Positions 1 to 13,338 of a stretch of 64,000 nucleotides of DNA are shown one piece after another. Numbering within the stretch: the stretch's first letter is position 1; each line of letters begins with the position of its first letter. This DNA comes from Datnioides undecimradiatus. Lineage: Eukaryota; Chordata; Actinopteri; Lobotiformes; Datnioididae. The translations under genes were made by a program, and so were the position numbers. The notes beneath the pieces were generated by a model. That model did no database searches. It was not told the origin of the DNA and saw only the letters and a list, made by a program, of their open reading frames with translations. The DNA lies in assembly GCA_008933995.1 (NCBI GenBank), contig WARS01000033.1:9996287-10060286 (forward strand), in the 5' to 3' direction.

Positions 1-1151
1 TTTCTTGTTTGCCAATGAAACCACATTGAGCTCCATTTAAAAACATAAGAATGAAAAAAAGAAAAAAAAAAAATCAAGATCACAAGTCAAGATTTCATCA
101 AATCAAAAGTCACTTTCAATTTACAATGCAGCATTAATCAAGTCCACACAGCAGTTCATATTTCAGTGGGATCTCTACTTTTTGTTCAAGTATGTTAACG
201 ATGTGGGGGCAAAACAGTCTCACCCACACAACCCTTAAATTTGACAGAAACCCTCATGGTGTTCAGATCATTTTCCATAACCTTTGCATTTACAGTATAT
301 TTCAGCATCACTATCACTTGATATCACATGGTCAGCACAGGTTAGGCAGGTATGAACCTTGCTGAGGTAAGCATTTTGCTGCAATAGAAAAAAACAAAGA
401 AAAGAGCACATGACATGCAACAATTCACTTTTTTAAATGAACTAGGTCTTGCTGTGGGCCATAGCACTAGGCCTGTGCTATGCCAACAGCTTATCAATGT
501 CACTCTAGTACACTTCTAAGGTAGAGATTACTTCTGTTGCTACAAACATATTTCCTGGTTGGGGGATGAGAAAACTTTTTTTGCTGACAAAGGTACATGG
601 AGACTCTCCTCTGTTTGGTGGTTTTACAATTCATGTATATGTAATGTTTGTGTGACATAGGAGGTTTCATGAGTCTGTAGGACTTGAGGACAACTGATTT
701 CGGTGCAACACAAACCGTGAAACAAAGAGCAAAACCACATGCAGGCATGTTTGCTGTCCAATGTTTGATTGTAAGCTTACTGCTGCTAGCATTCATACAT
801 TAAGGCACTTTCTTACCTTTGTTGCTAATCTTCCTTGTGGTCCTCAGGCAAAAGGATATGAGAAGAATTTCAAATCCATTTATACTTCCTGGTTCTACCA
901 TGTTTGAGGAAAGGAGGGGGGAGCTACATCTGTTTTTGATCAAAGGTGTTTTTCTGAGGGCAGTGGTTACATATATGTTCAGCAGTCTTAATAACTTGTA
1001 GATTTATGGACAACAACTGCATAAACTGTGAAGATCTGTGTGGCCAGACTGTCTGTTTATGTGTGTGTTTTTGGTGAGCTTCCCTACTAGATATGCAGCC
1101 CACTCCATCTAGCTACTTGAAGAGTATTTAAGGGGTGGTTGTGGGAGTGCA

Positions 1152-1230
1152 CCATACTCCAGGTCAGTAGGTGGCAGTAATATGTCTATAGGCTTGGCGG
1201 CCAACTGCCACAAATAACTGAAGAAGATAT
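1152..1230 (+). repeat. Short fish-type interspersed repeat with a CTCF-like core
   Basis: The block reads AGTAGGTGGCAGTAAT, then GGCGGCCAACTGCCA and a GAAGAAGAT end. I recognise this arrangement as a common short repeat in fish genomes, though I cannot name the family. The core at 1164-1179 also resembles the CTCF consensus. It sits alone with no gene next to it. Confidence 0.45.
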
Positions 1231-2649
1231 TGTTATTTAAAGGTGCTATTAGGCTTTATGAAAAGTCAGATAAACATTTAGTTATATCATATGATATGTT
1301 ACATTTCTCCATGCCATAGACTGTTCCTTGATATATCTGAGGATTGTGCACTCTGTATTTTATTTTGAGTCACTTACACATTTACCAAAAAATCCACTAA
1401 ACTAAATTAATCCACATTTTATTCCAGTTTGAGTAACATAAGTGTTTAAACCCACTGTGTCTGCAGCTGTTTGGCAAAATTTCTGAGCCTCTTAGAAGAT
1501 GAATGTATATACATATGTTTGCCACATTTTTAAAGGTTTATATATTTGGTAGAAACCAATAGGCTTAGGGATGACAGCCACAGACTGAGTGCTGGGAAAA
1601 AGACTGTTTTCTGGTTTTGCTCGTTATTTAATTTTTTGATAAGTTAAATATATAAATTAAAAGTATGACACAGGTGTGGTGCTTCTCAGTGTGTCTATTG
1701 TATTGTACCTGCTATGGTAAGCTTAGAAGTGTCTTTACATTAAAAAGTTAGACTTGATTCCTGTAGCATGACTGAAAACATATTTAAAGGGTCAGGTTTT
1801 GAGGAATATCTCAGAATATCTTTCACTATAGTGCTTTAATACGACATGAAAATAAAAACTCTCTGGATAAGTACATCACCTGAATATCTGAGCCCACTGG
1901 CTTCTTATTTTACTTCAGTTCTCCTCCTGTATGTCATTGTATTTTCTATTTCAACAATATAACCCGAATGTGTCTATATTCAGCATGCATCAGAAGTAAA
2001 TTGCTACATTAATTAATTATTTAATTTAATCAGTCTACCTCATAATTAAGTGCTATAACTTATCAGCATTTATGCTGTGCTGCGAAAAGATACTTTGATT
2101 TATGGAGCCGAGGATTTATTCTAAAACACTGGATCATAATATTCAAGAACGCATTCAGCCAATAACTGCATGCTGTTGCAAGCCAAAGTACAACAGCATG
2201 AATTACTATAATTATATGTGTCCTGAGAAAATTATGTAATTACCGCCAAGACTGTGTCTCAGTACCGCAGTAATTCTGACAAAGCTGACACATGACAGTC
2301 ATTTTAGGATTAGTGACGATGCTGAGTCAAACTGTAGTGACTTCACAGCCAAGTTTTTGTGTGTGTCTGTGCTTAAAACACACTGAAGAGAGCTGTGGGT
2401 GGCTGAGTGAAGAATGAAGTCTACTGTAGGAAGGATCTGGTTCAACATACTTTATTTATTTTAAAGGAAGTAAATCATCTGACTGCGTAATTCATCAAAA
2501 CTCCTTAACAACAGGGGGTCGATATGAGGAATTGTGGAAGATGTAAGAAATCAATAGCCTGGTAGCAGACTAAGCAGACTGGGCATGACAAACAGTAAAA
2601 CAGTAGAACAATTCCTTATGAAACATGAAATACTGTGTATTTGATTACA

Positions 2650-3040
2650 GTGCATTTGATCAGAAGTATGTAGACACATGAACATTGTATCCATGTGTGA
2701 TTTTTGAACATGCCATGCAAAACCACAGGCACTAATATGCTGTTATACCAGCCCGCACTGAGCTGGGGGGGGGGGGGTTACCACCAGATGTTGGAACCTG
2801 GCTGCAGGGACTTGGGTTTATTCAGCCACAAGAGCATTAAAGAGGTCGACCACTGACGCTGGGTGATGAGGCCTGGCTTGTTCCAGTTCATCCCAAAGGT
2901 GTTGGATGGGGTTCAGGTCAGAGCTCTGTCCAAGCTGTTTCTGTGAGACGGAAGCACATTGTTGTCTGAAAACATTGTGTGCTGTAGCTTTAAGAAAAAA
3001 ACAGCCCCAGACAAAGGTTCCCAAAAGTATGTTGACATAG
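2650..3040 (-). mobile_element. Tc1/mariner-type DNA transposon, internally deleted remnant
   Basis: On the minus strand, 2818-3024 encodes a fragment with the motif SSDLNPIQHLWDELEQ, which matches the last catalytic-aspartate/DLNPIEHLWDEL region of Tc1-family transposases. A full element is about 1.6 kb; here only about 0.4 kb remains. The terminal motif GATCAGAAGTATGTAGACAC (2657-2676) resembles a Tc1-type inverted-repeat end. A second copy of that motif, CCAAAAGTATGTTGACATAG (3023-3042), has the same orientation instead of the inverted one. A run of 13 G interrupts it at 2765-2777. The element is dead: no intact transposase frame. Confidence 0.8.
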
Positions 3041-3099
3041 ATATTTTATCTTTGAATTTTGATGGCAATGTTGCTCTGTTACTCCGCCTCCTCAGATTA

Positions 3100-3300
3100 A
3101 ACTGAATTATCTCAATACTTTTGGATGGATTGTCATTCACAAACATTAATGTTCCTCAGAGGCAGACACTTTCCAGCTCTGGTGACAGCCAGGAGGATGA
3201 CATTTCTGTTTGGATGCATGACATTTGGATATTCATGTACCCCTTATGATGAACTGTAATACATTAGTGCCCCCCACTTGTATTATAGAATAACATTAAA
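3100..3300 (+). repeat. Fish-type interspersed repeat fragment next to the Tc1 remnant
   Basis: The stretch beginning ATACTTTTGGATGGATTGTC, followed by phrases such as ATTCACAAACATTAATGTTCC, resembles a widely dispersed, very degenerate fish repeat. ATACTTTTGG here is the inverse of CCAAAAGTAT at 3023-3032, so the two may bound a small nested element. I cannot name the family. Confidence 0.4.
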
Positions 3301-4563
3301 AATATTAAATGTCTTCGTGATAAAAATCAAGATCAGTTTTAAATTGTAGCTTTACAGAGTACAGTCAGTGAAACTGGATTTTCTGAGCTCAGTAAAAAAA
3401 GATGAAACTGGCATTGTAGTTCAGTGTCTTCAATAATGGCCTATGTTAAAAGAAAGTAAAATGTAAGTTGGTTAAAGAAAACCCAACAAACATTAAGCAT
3501 GTTATGGGTATAATTGTCTTTTACTCACCATTTTAGTTTAAAAAGTATTTTGAAAATGCAGCATCACAAAGCTAAAATCAGTCAGGGGTTTTTTTGCTCA
3601 TGAAAAGCTGACGATTGTAATGGATGTCTGTATTAGGGAGCCTCTCTGTTGCTGACAACCATTACTGTGATCTCTCATATCCCAGAGAAAATGTGTTTTC
3701 CTTTTTCACAAAAAAGGACTACTGACAACTTGTCTTTTAAATGGAAAACGACAGCGTGAAACTGCCATTTATCAGCAAAACAGACAACAATGTGTTTCTG
3801 CTCACACAGATGAGAAGAGTCAGCGATTGTCCAGCAGTTACTGCCACACCACATGGGAAATGTACATACGGGGTGCATTTGATCAAATAACAAATGCCAT
3901 ACAAATGTCTCTGCAAATGTTAAGCTCCTGGCTGCGTTTTGGCTTCAAGCACACATTGTGATTACTATCAGCACTGTGTCTGCGGTGAATCCCACAACAG
4001 ACGAGCCCACATGCTAAACGCTGGCCTGTGCACTCCCCCTGGAGACTCCAAAAGCAGACTTAAGTCAAGATTGACTTTCTATGACCTTGTTATCTTTATT
4101 TGGCTGGATCAGATTGCAACTACTGGTCCGCCAACCTCATCCACCACATGGCCAGGGAGTGAAACTGCGATTCGCACACTAGTGGAGAAATATGGGCTGT
4201 TATCACGCACAGCAGCTACTTGGAAAAAGCCCAGGGAGCCTCTCTCCTGCTTGTGGCTTCACTGAAGAAACCCCCCACTCCATCTCTCCCTCTTTCCCCC
4301 CCGTCGCTCTCAGTCACTTGCTAGACGTTTATGCTGGGGAGAATTATTATTTTTCCATCTCAAAGTCTACACAAAAGAGGAGAGGAATAGACTGCCCTCC
4401 CTCGTCTCACTCATCTGTTCTCAACTCTATTCCTTTCCCCTCTTCTCTCTCTGTTTGTCTTTTACTCCCCTCAACCTTTGTAATCTCAACTACCCTCCCC
4501 ACTTTCTCGGCCTCCTTCTTCCTCATTCCTTCCCCTGTGTGTCTGTCTCCCTCTGGTTCTCGT

Positions 4564-4566
<3 letters not shown>

Positions 4567-4598
<32 letters not shown>
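4567..4598. repeat. (TG)16 microsatellite
   Basis: Sixteen uninterrupted TG units, lying between a C/T-rich tract (4260-4560) and the conserved-looking block that follows. Confidence 0.95.
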
Positions 4599-4599
<1 letters not shown>

Positions 4600-4601
<2 letters not shown>

Positions 4602-4810
4602 GCTGGAGTGCTGGCGGTGCAGAATTAGTAGGTGAAGCTGAAAACGGATTAAGGAGCCAGAATCCAGGGAGTTCACTAATGGGAGGGCTGGCTTGGCTGC
4701 CTGCTGCTTCTGTCCATCAGCTGAGGCCAATTATCTGAAGGGGCCACATCTGGCCCGGCCCAGTCCGGCTTGGCCTTGTAGGAACGGCTGTCTGGTCACT
4801 TAACAGTCCC
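4600..4810. promoter_or_regulatory. Candidate conserved non-coding element
   Basis: A moderately GC-rich block with no reading frame of interest but several factor-type motifs: GGATTA at 4646-4651 (a bicoid/PITX/OTX site on the minus strand), CAGCTG E-box and CAATTA homeobox core at about 4720-4735. The texture differs from the A/T-rich flanks. This is inference from composition and motifs; no alignment was possible. Confidence 0.3.
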
Positions 4811-5309
4811 CCCTCTTCCTCCTCCACAGACATTGGACAGATGATAGTGGCCTAGCAGTTAGAAATTCTCATAATACTGAAACAATTATTCAATTAATCT
4901 ATTATTTTATTGACAGGCATACATTTGTCAAGAATAACTTCATATATCATTTAAGCAATGACTCAAGGAACATGTCAAACATTCACTCACTCTGTAGACC
5001 AAATTCAAAGGAAACAACAGTGACAAATTAAATGAATGAAAAATAATTGCCTTATTCTCCCCCGGTGTTAAATATTGAAATGCAAAGTTCCTTTGAGATC
5101 TGCTGTTCGTACCCCCACCAAAGAGAGACTACTACTAACTACTCAGATGCCCTTTGTTTTGTCATCTTTTCTCCTCAGTAGTCATCTTAACCCCTCAAAC
5201 ATGTCTTGTGACCTACAAGAGAGAGCCCATCCCCTTGGCTAGGAACCTGTGGACTTCCCTTCTGAACTGCATATACACTTACTAAAACTAGCTGCACCTT
5301 AGCTACAAC

Positions 5310-5415
5310 ATTAAAATACTGTACTAAATACTCCATCTCCATTTATAATGGGGTATTTCTTGGGGTATTGGCGCTTTTACTCAAGTAAAGGATCTGAGTA
5401 CTTCTTCCACCTCAG
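5310..5415 (+). repeat. Fish-type interspersed repeat fragment
   Basis: The phrase TTTTACTCAAGTAAAGGATC followed by TGAGTACTTCTTCCACCTC is a near match to a short repeat I recognise as frequent in percomorph fish genomes. Family name unknown to me. Confidence 0.55.
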
Positions 5416-5704
5416 CTGACATGGTTCCTTCACCCATCCCCAAGGAATGACAGCAGGAGTTGCTGCAGACAACACTGTTGCTGAATGTGCTGCCATGTCC
5501 ACCTGAGATACAGAGTACAGTAAAACACAGGCAAGGTGGTTTGCATCAGTAACATTAGAAAGATTTGAAATATCTCGTATTGTATATGTAACAGATGTGA
5601 CGGTTCTCTAACTCTGGTCAGAACTTGGATGTACATTGAATGAACAGCAGGTTAAGTGCACTCGAATCATGTTCGCAAGATGATACGCATATACACACGC
5701 ATAT

Positions 5705-5729
5705 ACACACACACACACACACACACACA
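5705..5729. repeat. (AC)n microsatellite
   Basis: A run of about 12 AC units with related CATATACACACG flanks. Confidence 0.9.
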
Positions 5730-7437
5730 AATTTGAGCATGTGCTTTAGCTTCAGCAGCATGTGTGTGGGCTTGGATGGGCTTCACTTAAAAATAGTGAA
5801 ACTGTGAAAATCTGACAAACTATTTAATTTAATATAAATGCAGCCAGTCTACAGCCCATAAGATTCATGTTACCATGTTAGTCAAGGACTAAATGTGACA
5901 GAAAAACTGATCTTAAGGAGCAGCATTCAAGTGCAGGCACATAACTAAACAGAGTTCATTTTTACACATGACCCATCCCAGTGAAACTTCATTTGTAGCA
6001 CATGAATACCCTTAGAAATCATGTGACTGATGGACATTTCACAACAGAGAACACACGCAACTCCAACCAAGTCAATCTGTGATGCTTTCCACCGAAGGAT
6101 GGGTGGTGAGTAGATTTGTGGTTTAATTTGATATCATTACTTCATATCAAACACACCCTAAAGTCATTATCCCCCAGATATAAGTAAATTAACTTACAGA
6201 AGCTTCAGCACCAGCATCGATGTGATGGACTTGGCTTACTTTTGGTTTATTCCAACCTCAATCTCGGACCTGACTGAGATAAATAAAGTTCCAGTTACAC
6301 AACACAATAAAAGGAATATTAAAGTAATAGGATAGAGACAATGACATCTTAGGAAATATATATACACACACATTTTCGCAAAAGTTGGATGAGATGATCA
6401 ATACTACAGTGCCAGTATTGCCAGTTGGACGCTTCTAAGTCAGAAATAACATAACTTACGATTGAAACCACAATATTTTGTGTTGATACATTTCTGTACA
6501 GAATAAACAGATGAGATACAATGTGTAAGTTAGTGAGTTTTATTAGGTCCTGGTCATTGGATTCATAGCCAGGCTTTCTGCTAAACTAAGCTACCTATTC
6601 ACTTGGGTACAAGACTTATGATGAACATATGATGAGTTTAATAAAACGTGAATGTATATATGAGATATTTTAACATCTTGACATGATCGGAAAAGACTGA
6701 GTCACATTATTACTCATTGTTGAGGAACAATTGACCATTTTGGATTTCCCTCTACCACAACCTTCAGAGCACTCAGGGCATTCACCACCTTGCTTACGGA
6801 TAAACACCATCAATATAAATCTTAAGCCAAAGAGGAACATCATATATCAATGTACTTACGTAGGTAGTACAGAGCACAAAAGAGGACAGGCAAAGAGGCT
6901 TTTTGCAACATGGGTTGGCAGCATGAACACAGTACTACTGATTTGGCTTTTATTAGACTCTTTTCTCTTTACTGATCTTCTCCTGATGGCGAGCCAGTCA
7001 GGAAAACACAGCAGCCGAATCTGACTCATCCTTTACCAAGCCGTAAATCAAATAAATCCCCTTCCTACTGACTTTGACCCTTTCCTTATTCCACCCCCCT
7101 CTGCAGGTCCAACAGGAGAACATGTGGAGGACTGACGGGGAAAAGTATCTTCTGGTTTGTTGGCAAGTACCCGTCAGAGTGCTGCAGAGCAATTACACTC
7201 CACTCTAATTCCACGTGTGAAAATAAACACTGCTGAAAACTAGAAAACCACACAGTGTCACACACAATGGAATCAAATCTGCCAGAGTCAGTTAGCGATG
7301 GTATCCTGAATCTAAACCACAGACCAAAGCCAAGTTTTCTACAAAGCCTTACAAATTTCATTTAATTCGAGAGTCACTGCACAGCAACATATTATAAATC
7401 AATTACAGAAACACAGTGGTTTCACCAAAATCAAAGC

Positions 7438-7443
7438 TTTATT
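7438..7443 (-). promoter_or_regulatory. Probable poly(A) signal of pcbd2
   Basis: AATAAA on the minus strand, about 185 nt past the pcbd2 stop codon. A second AATAAA lies at 7517-7522. Either would give a short 3' UTR of roughly 125-210 nt. Confidence 0.55.
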
Positions 7444-7628
7444 TTTACAGGGTCTGTACAAAATATGCTGCAAACTAAATACATCAAATACATCAAATAG
7501 AACAACTTTCACAGATTTTATTTAAAATGGATTACAAATTGGATTTTTTTGAAGGGGGGTGAGTGGGGATGAAAGCAAAAAAACAGAGGAACTGGAAAAG
7601 GGGAACCTTCTGATGGAAGACAAAAACA

Positions 7629-10600
7629 TTACATTGAATTTGCAATTTTGTCAATGAACTTGGCCATTTTGATGTCCCGCTTTGACAGTCCTCCGCAGTC
7701 ATGTGTAGTCAATGTGATCTGCACCTGTGAGGACACATGTACATTGCTGGCAATCACAAACAATCACAAGAAATGAAATTGTAGATTCTTTTTGTAAAAA
7801 GATCGCAGAAACCATCCTTCTGTCCAGCGTCTCAGATCAGATTAAGCCAGCAAGCACAGGTTTTGAATCTCTGTGTGACATCACTAAAATGACTTCTGGA
7901 GGATGCACAGGCAGTGGCCAGGCTCTTGTTGCCAAGCAGTTTCAGCACACAACTCCCACTACAACAGCAAACCGTTGTTTTGGAGTTGGCTGGTATTACA
8001 AGATTAATGTAAATCTCTTTTACTTGGAAAGAAAGTGATTAAGGGCAAAATGTTTACCTATTATTAGAAAGCTTGATCCACATAAAGTGACTGACAATAT
8101 TATTTGGCCAGAACTTTGAAGAATTTTTTTAATGCTGCACTGAGGAGTATTTTAATCTTGAGGAGGCATTTGTGGCTCCACCCTTTGATTTTTGACTCAA
8201 CCAATGAGGATACTCCCTGGAGAGCAGCAAAATGTTTGTAAACTCCCATCTTAATACTGGCAGCCAAGAAAACAGAGCAGAGCGTGAGTAAATGTTAATA
8301 GAATATTATCAGTAGCTCAGTATACATCATCTATTTTGTCGAGGCTGAGCCTCAGTCAGAGTGGGATTTATGTGTAAGTGTCTGGTGGAAAGTGCTGTGG
8401 GGGCCCAGAGACCTGTAGCACCATTCTACAGCCACTTTAATAAAGAGTGGATTAGGAGCAGCATTCCTGTCAGAGCGGCCCGGTCCACCACACAGTAACT
8501 CAGTGGCTACAGCTTAATGCTGAGAGATTTTCAGGGACTGGGTTTGTCATATCAACCACTACTTTATTTCTGAGGCGGAGAAAGTGAGAGTGTGCATGAG
8601 CATTGGGGTTGCGGGGGCTTCATGGAGGGGAGGTGGAGATATTTGCAGAGCTTTTCACAAGAAAAACGATGGGATTACAGTGCGAAGCTACTGTGTTTCA
8701 GGCTTTGAGTGGAGAGCTCTCCAGAACCAGCAAGGGTTCTCTGACATGAAAAAAATCTGACTTTATCCACGGTTGATTGATCTCAGTGTATCTGTAATTT
8801 GTTATAAACCAACCGAAGCATTGTAAATATGGCAGTGACTCAAATACGTAGCTGAGATAACATGCTGTTTGATTCAACAAGCACTGATTTCTGTAATGGA
8901 TACTAAACTAATGCAGCTCCATAAGTGACACCTCCATCACTATTTTTGATTTTGGGCCATAATGTAGAGAAATTTGTTACCTTATTATAAACATTGAACC
9001 ATTCTGGGTGATGGTTCATCTTCTCTGCCTGCAGAGCCACCCGTGACATAAAGCCAAATGCCTGGATAGGAAGAAACAATCAACTGTCAGTCAAACGATT
9101 TAGGAAGTGGACTTTTCCTCTTGAAAATTATAGCATACCTATTTCCACAAAAAGCTTCCCTTTTGTTTTTTGTTTTTTAGTCTAGTCTACCCTCATTGTC
9201 ATAAAAGGAGTGAATGAAATATTCGTGATAATTAAGCAATTTAGCAATATTGCATAACAATTAAAGTGCACCACAAACTATATCCCCAAAATCACAAGTT
9301 AAGACAACACTTCAGTGAAAGAGTTTCAACAAAAACTGAACATTATCATCTAATAAAGTGGCAACTTTAGAATTTATTGTTACATTTTGCTCATAAATTA
9401 CATTTTGTAAAGAAAAAAAAATCCAAATCCACTTCCAAACACATTGCTTCATTGTTAACCATTTATTAAACAATGATATAGGAGAATTTGCCTCAACTTA
9501 AAGTTCACTGTTACCAAAGAAAAGTTGACATGGAGCATAAACCGTTTCAAAACAAGATGGACAACACATTATATTTTCAGTTTAACATGACTGCGAATCT
9601 CAGCTTGAAAATTAAAGCAGCTACAAACACAATTTAAAGAACCAATGCTCTAATAAACATATTAGGAGAGGAGAGGGAAAGATAAGTTGCAAAAAATTGT
9701 CAAATAAGGCCACTAATATACACATTACCATTTAGTTTAACTATTTAAATGCAATCCCCTTGAAAGAGGAGTTACAAAAATAAATCCATCCGAACAAATC
9801 CCACTGACCCAAAAATGTCGCCCTTTGCTACAAGATCAGAATCAATGATGACTTGATTAGTCATTATAAAATGACTAGGAACCAGCAGGAAAAAAAGTGC
9901 AAACTTAGGAAAAAGATTCTTAATTGTTTATCAAAATAGTTGAGTAATTTTCAGGCCATTGATAAACTGACTGATGTAAAAAATGTAAAACCGTGCATCA
10001 GAGACACAACGAGTACGGAGCAATGCTGCCATCAGAGGCACAGAGGAGCACAAGACAGCATCTCTGTGCCTGTAGAGAACCCTCGTGAAGGCACGTGTGT
10101 GTGTACATAGTTCCACACCCACATGAGGGGCAGACAGCATGCAGGCACGTACTCAGAGACATACAAACTCTTCATATTTCGAGTTCGGCATGAGGCTCTT
10201 TCCAATCACAGGCCATCCAGAGGGTGATTATGGTTATTCTAATTATCTACAAAGAAGAGAGCGAAATCCCTCGTCATGCCCACTGTGAAGAGGAGGGGGG
10301 GAAATCAGGTAGACCTATTTCAGAGCAATTTCCCACTGCAATCTCAATTAAGCCCCTAAATACTTCCTCCCTGCCTAATTAAATCAACTGAAACGCCATT
10401 GTTTACAGGCCATGGGCTGCGGCCCCATCCGCCACCTGACATGACGAAACATGAATTACTCTCACGGAAGAAATTGCGTTTAGCCTTTTTACCGCGTTGT
10501 AACCAATTTCTGAGACGTCCTGTTCGGTGCCCGGGCAGTACGACACATGTAACACGATCGTCAGCTTGATCAAATTGGTTATCAAGGAAACCGTCTGCTG

Positions 10601-13296
10601 ATCAATTTAAGTAATTGGCATATTCCTGCAACTTGACCCCACTGGCACCAATTTGGAGACCAAGGCGGTCTGTTTTTTCTCAGTTCTCATTGGCTCTAAT
10701 GGAGATGGTTAAGCAGCCTGTCATGTCAGGTGTTGTCCAAACATGTCCCCCCTCTCTCTCCCTCTCTCGCTCACTCTGTTTTGAGGCAGAGCTCCAGCTA
10801 ATCTGCCGCTGAGAAGCATTGAGTGACAGCTAAAAGGATTCTATGTGAACACTTAAGGGTTCCTGCACATTGTCCCGTTTCAAAACACCACGTTCTCTCA
10901 AAGACTCATTTCCCAGCCTGGACTCTGTTACGGAACAAAAACTCATCCCTTGGCATTTCAAGACACTCCCGACTGGCCAGACATGAGCCAGGGCTATGTG
11001 GTTGAAGACTGTGTTTTTTTAACAGTAACAATATTCTTCATCTTTTTATTTTTGCAGCTATCATTGGTACCAGGGGTCTGTTGTTGAGGCGGATCTTTCA
11101 GCTGCACATGTAAAAAAGTACAGGATTATGACAACAACAACAACCTCCCTTCTCTCCATGTAATGTAACTTTGATGTTTGTTCCCAATGTATCTATATTG
11201 CCATAGATGTTGGTTGATAAATAAAAATTGTAAATTCATTCTGAAACAGCCTCACCAAGTTGTTTTCAACTCTAAAAAAGTACTGTTCAGGTTCTGTCTT
11301 GGTTGCAATTTGATATCAAATTTGAGGAATCCTTATCAAAACTGTTTGCCTATGTTGTTATGTGTGTTTGTTAAAAAAAAAAAAAAAAAATATCAGATGG
11401 TAAATCATGCTCTGAGTTATTTTTAATTGGAAAAATATCAGTATCAGTCTAAAGAAATCCAGGATCAGTCCAGATCCAGGCTGAATTTGAGGCTTGTGGT
11501 CAGCCGTCCAAATGCTGGATGCTGATTACGGCTAAATGAGTGTAAGAAAACAAGGTTGTATTTTACTGGAACAGATTCATACTCAATTCTGCTGGAGATG
11601 AAGTGTTTTTACACTCCTGGCCATGATCCGTGTGTGTGAATAATGGGTGTACTTCCCCCTTTAATACAGGGAGGATCCCTTTTGCCAACTGGGTCACACC
11701 ACTTTAAAGCAGCATTATCACAATAACACAATTGTAGATTCACTGCCATTGCAACGACTCTCCAACTGCAAACATCTGCAGTCCCATCTGTGTGATACGT
11801 TTCCACAGATTTCCAAACCTGGCAGAAAAAGGAACTTCTAGTCTGGACCGATAATTGGTCACTTCAATTCAGTTTTAATTCAAGAAGTATATTTTTCTTC
11901 CAAAGTCAGCTCATGGTTCGCCAGTGATTGAGAACAAATGTTGTATTAGTGTCGAAATTAGTGTGTTTTTTATTTGCATTTTGCATCAGTTGAATTGACA
12001 GTCACCCCACCCCAACTGGAGCTTACGCTCATCATCCAAAATTTAAAGCGCTGAGAAAGGCCACACTGCTTTTATCAAGAGGGGTGTCCTGAAAAATTGC
12101 ATGTCCCCCTTTAAACCTTACTGATGCGCAAACAAACCACAGCACAAAATGTAATTTGGAGAAAAGCAGAATGTGAAATAGAAGATGTCGAGTTCAGCCT
12201 GCGTGCAACATGAACCATCGGACTGTTCATGTCTCAGGAAAACTGAGGAGAGGAAAGGCATGGGAAGCAGTAAGCTCCCACTACAAATGAACTGGAGTTG
12301 AATATCCAAAAAAAACCTGAAATCCTAAGAAGGCCAGTCAAAATTGTGCCCTACATCGGCCTTCTCTCACTGGTGGTGCTCCCTCGGGGGCAGTAAGAAG
12401 AGTAGCAGGACACAATGCTTGCGAAGTGGTGGTGCTACGTCTGTCTGTCACCTGTAGGTCAATTCAGCGCCCTCCACTTGGGCCAAACAAGAAAATAAAA
12501 CCAACTTTCAACTCCCAGCTGCTGTCTCATGTCAGCAGAGGTCAAGGACTCTCCCTCTCAAAGTGCTTTGTTTACCTCATTTGTATTGTATGGGCCACAC
12601 TTCTTGAGCCAACAGGTCAGCCAGCATGTCAACTATCCATCCATTCAGCCAGCCAGCCGTTCTCTCCAACTGGCCCAACAAGCTGTAGCTGTCAAATTCA
12701 GATAATTTCACATGACATTATGCAGGCCCCCATCTCAAATAATCAGAAACACCCGACAGCAGACCCCCGCTATGCCCAGTTCCCCACGTTCCTGCTTTTG
12801 AGGAGCCGATTGGGTGCTATTACGGCATGATTGTCATACAACACTGGATGAGACAATTTGACGTCGGAGCAGAGTGGTGTTCTCTCTCTCATTGCGGCTG
12901 TGGGCTGGAATACAGGACTCAGTTTCAAACACATGTGTCTGTTATTTACAGATCGGTTTTCCACCGCCGCGCGGTCCAGGGGCTTAGAAACGCCTGCTCA
13001 GTCTTGCCAGGACTAAGTGCATGCAGATTGCGCCTACTCTTCCCTAGCCTTTGACAGACACACACATGCACAGTGATGCATATGCGAATGCACACATGCA
13101 AACCTCCTCCGGCTTACACACAAGTATATACCGACGCACACATGAAGACAAGCTGCTCTCCTCCATTACACACCACCGCGACTACCCGATGATTACCCTG
13201 CGAGCCCCATCATCACCCGCGTCAGCGTCAGCCCCCTGGAAAACCTTTGCTCCTCCACAGTGAAAGGCAAGAAGACTGTGAATTGCATGGTGGTGG

Positions 13297-13338
<42 letters not shown>

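Larger units (their letters stand above)
1..7420. other. Intergenic region downstream of pcbd2, no gene supported
   Basis: No open reading frame here shows a recognisable domain or splice-compatible exon. The longer frames are C/T-rich or repeat-derived. The stretch holds a Tc1 remnant, a few short fish-type repeats, (TG)n and (CA)n tracts, and one conserved-looking block near 4600-4810. From the human gene order the next genes to the left would be catsper3 and pitx1, but neither is visible. Part of the left end could be a distal 3' UTR of such a neighbour; nothing in the sequence decides this. Confidence 0.6.

Noticed and set aside
4192-4635. 147-codon open frame on the plus strand
   Set aside because: Comes from a C/T-rich tract and the (TG)n microsatellite; Ser/Pro/Leu-rich with a Val-Cys run, typical of low-complexity DNA.
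1-7420. A pitx1 or catsper3 exon in the left end
   Set aside because: No homeodomain, OAR motif or ion-channel segment in any frame; these genes, if linked, are outside the window.
12426-12830. 134-codon open frame on the plus strand
   Set aside because: No domain and no conserved flanking splice sites; the block looks regulatory rather than coding.
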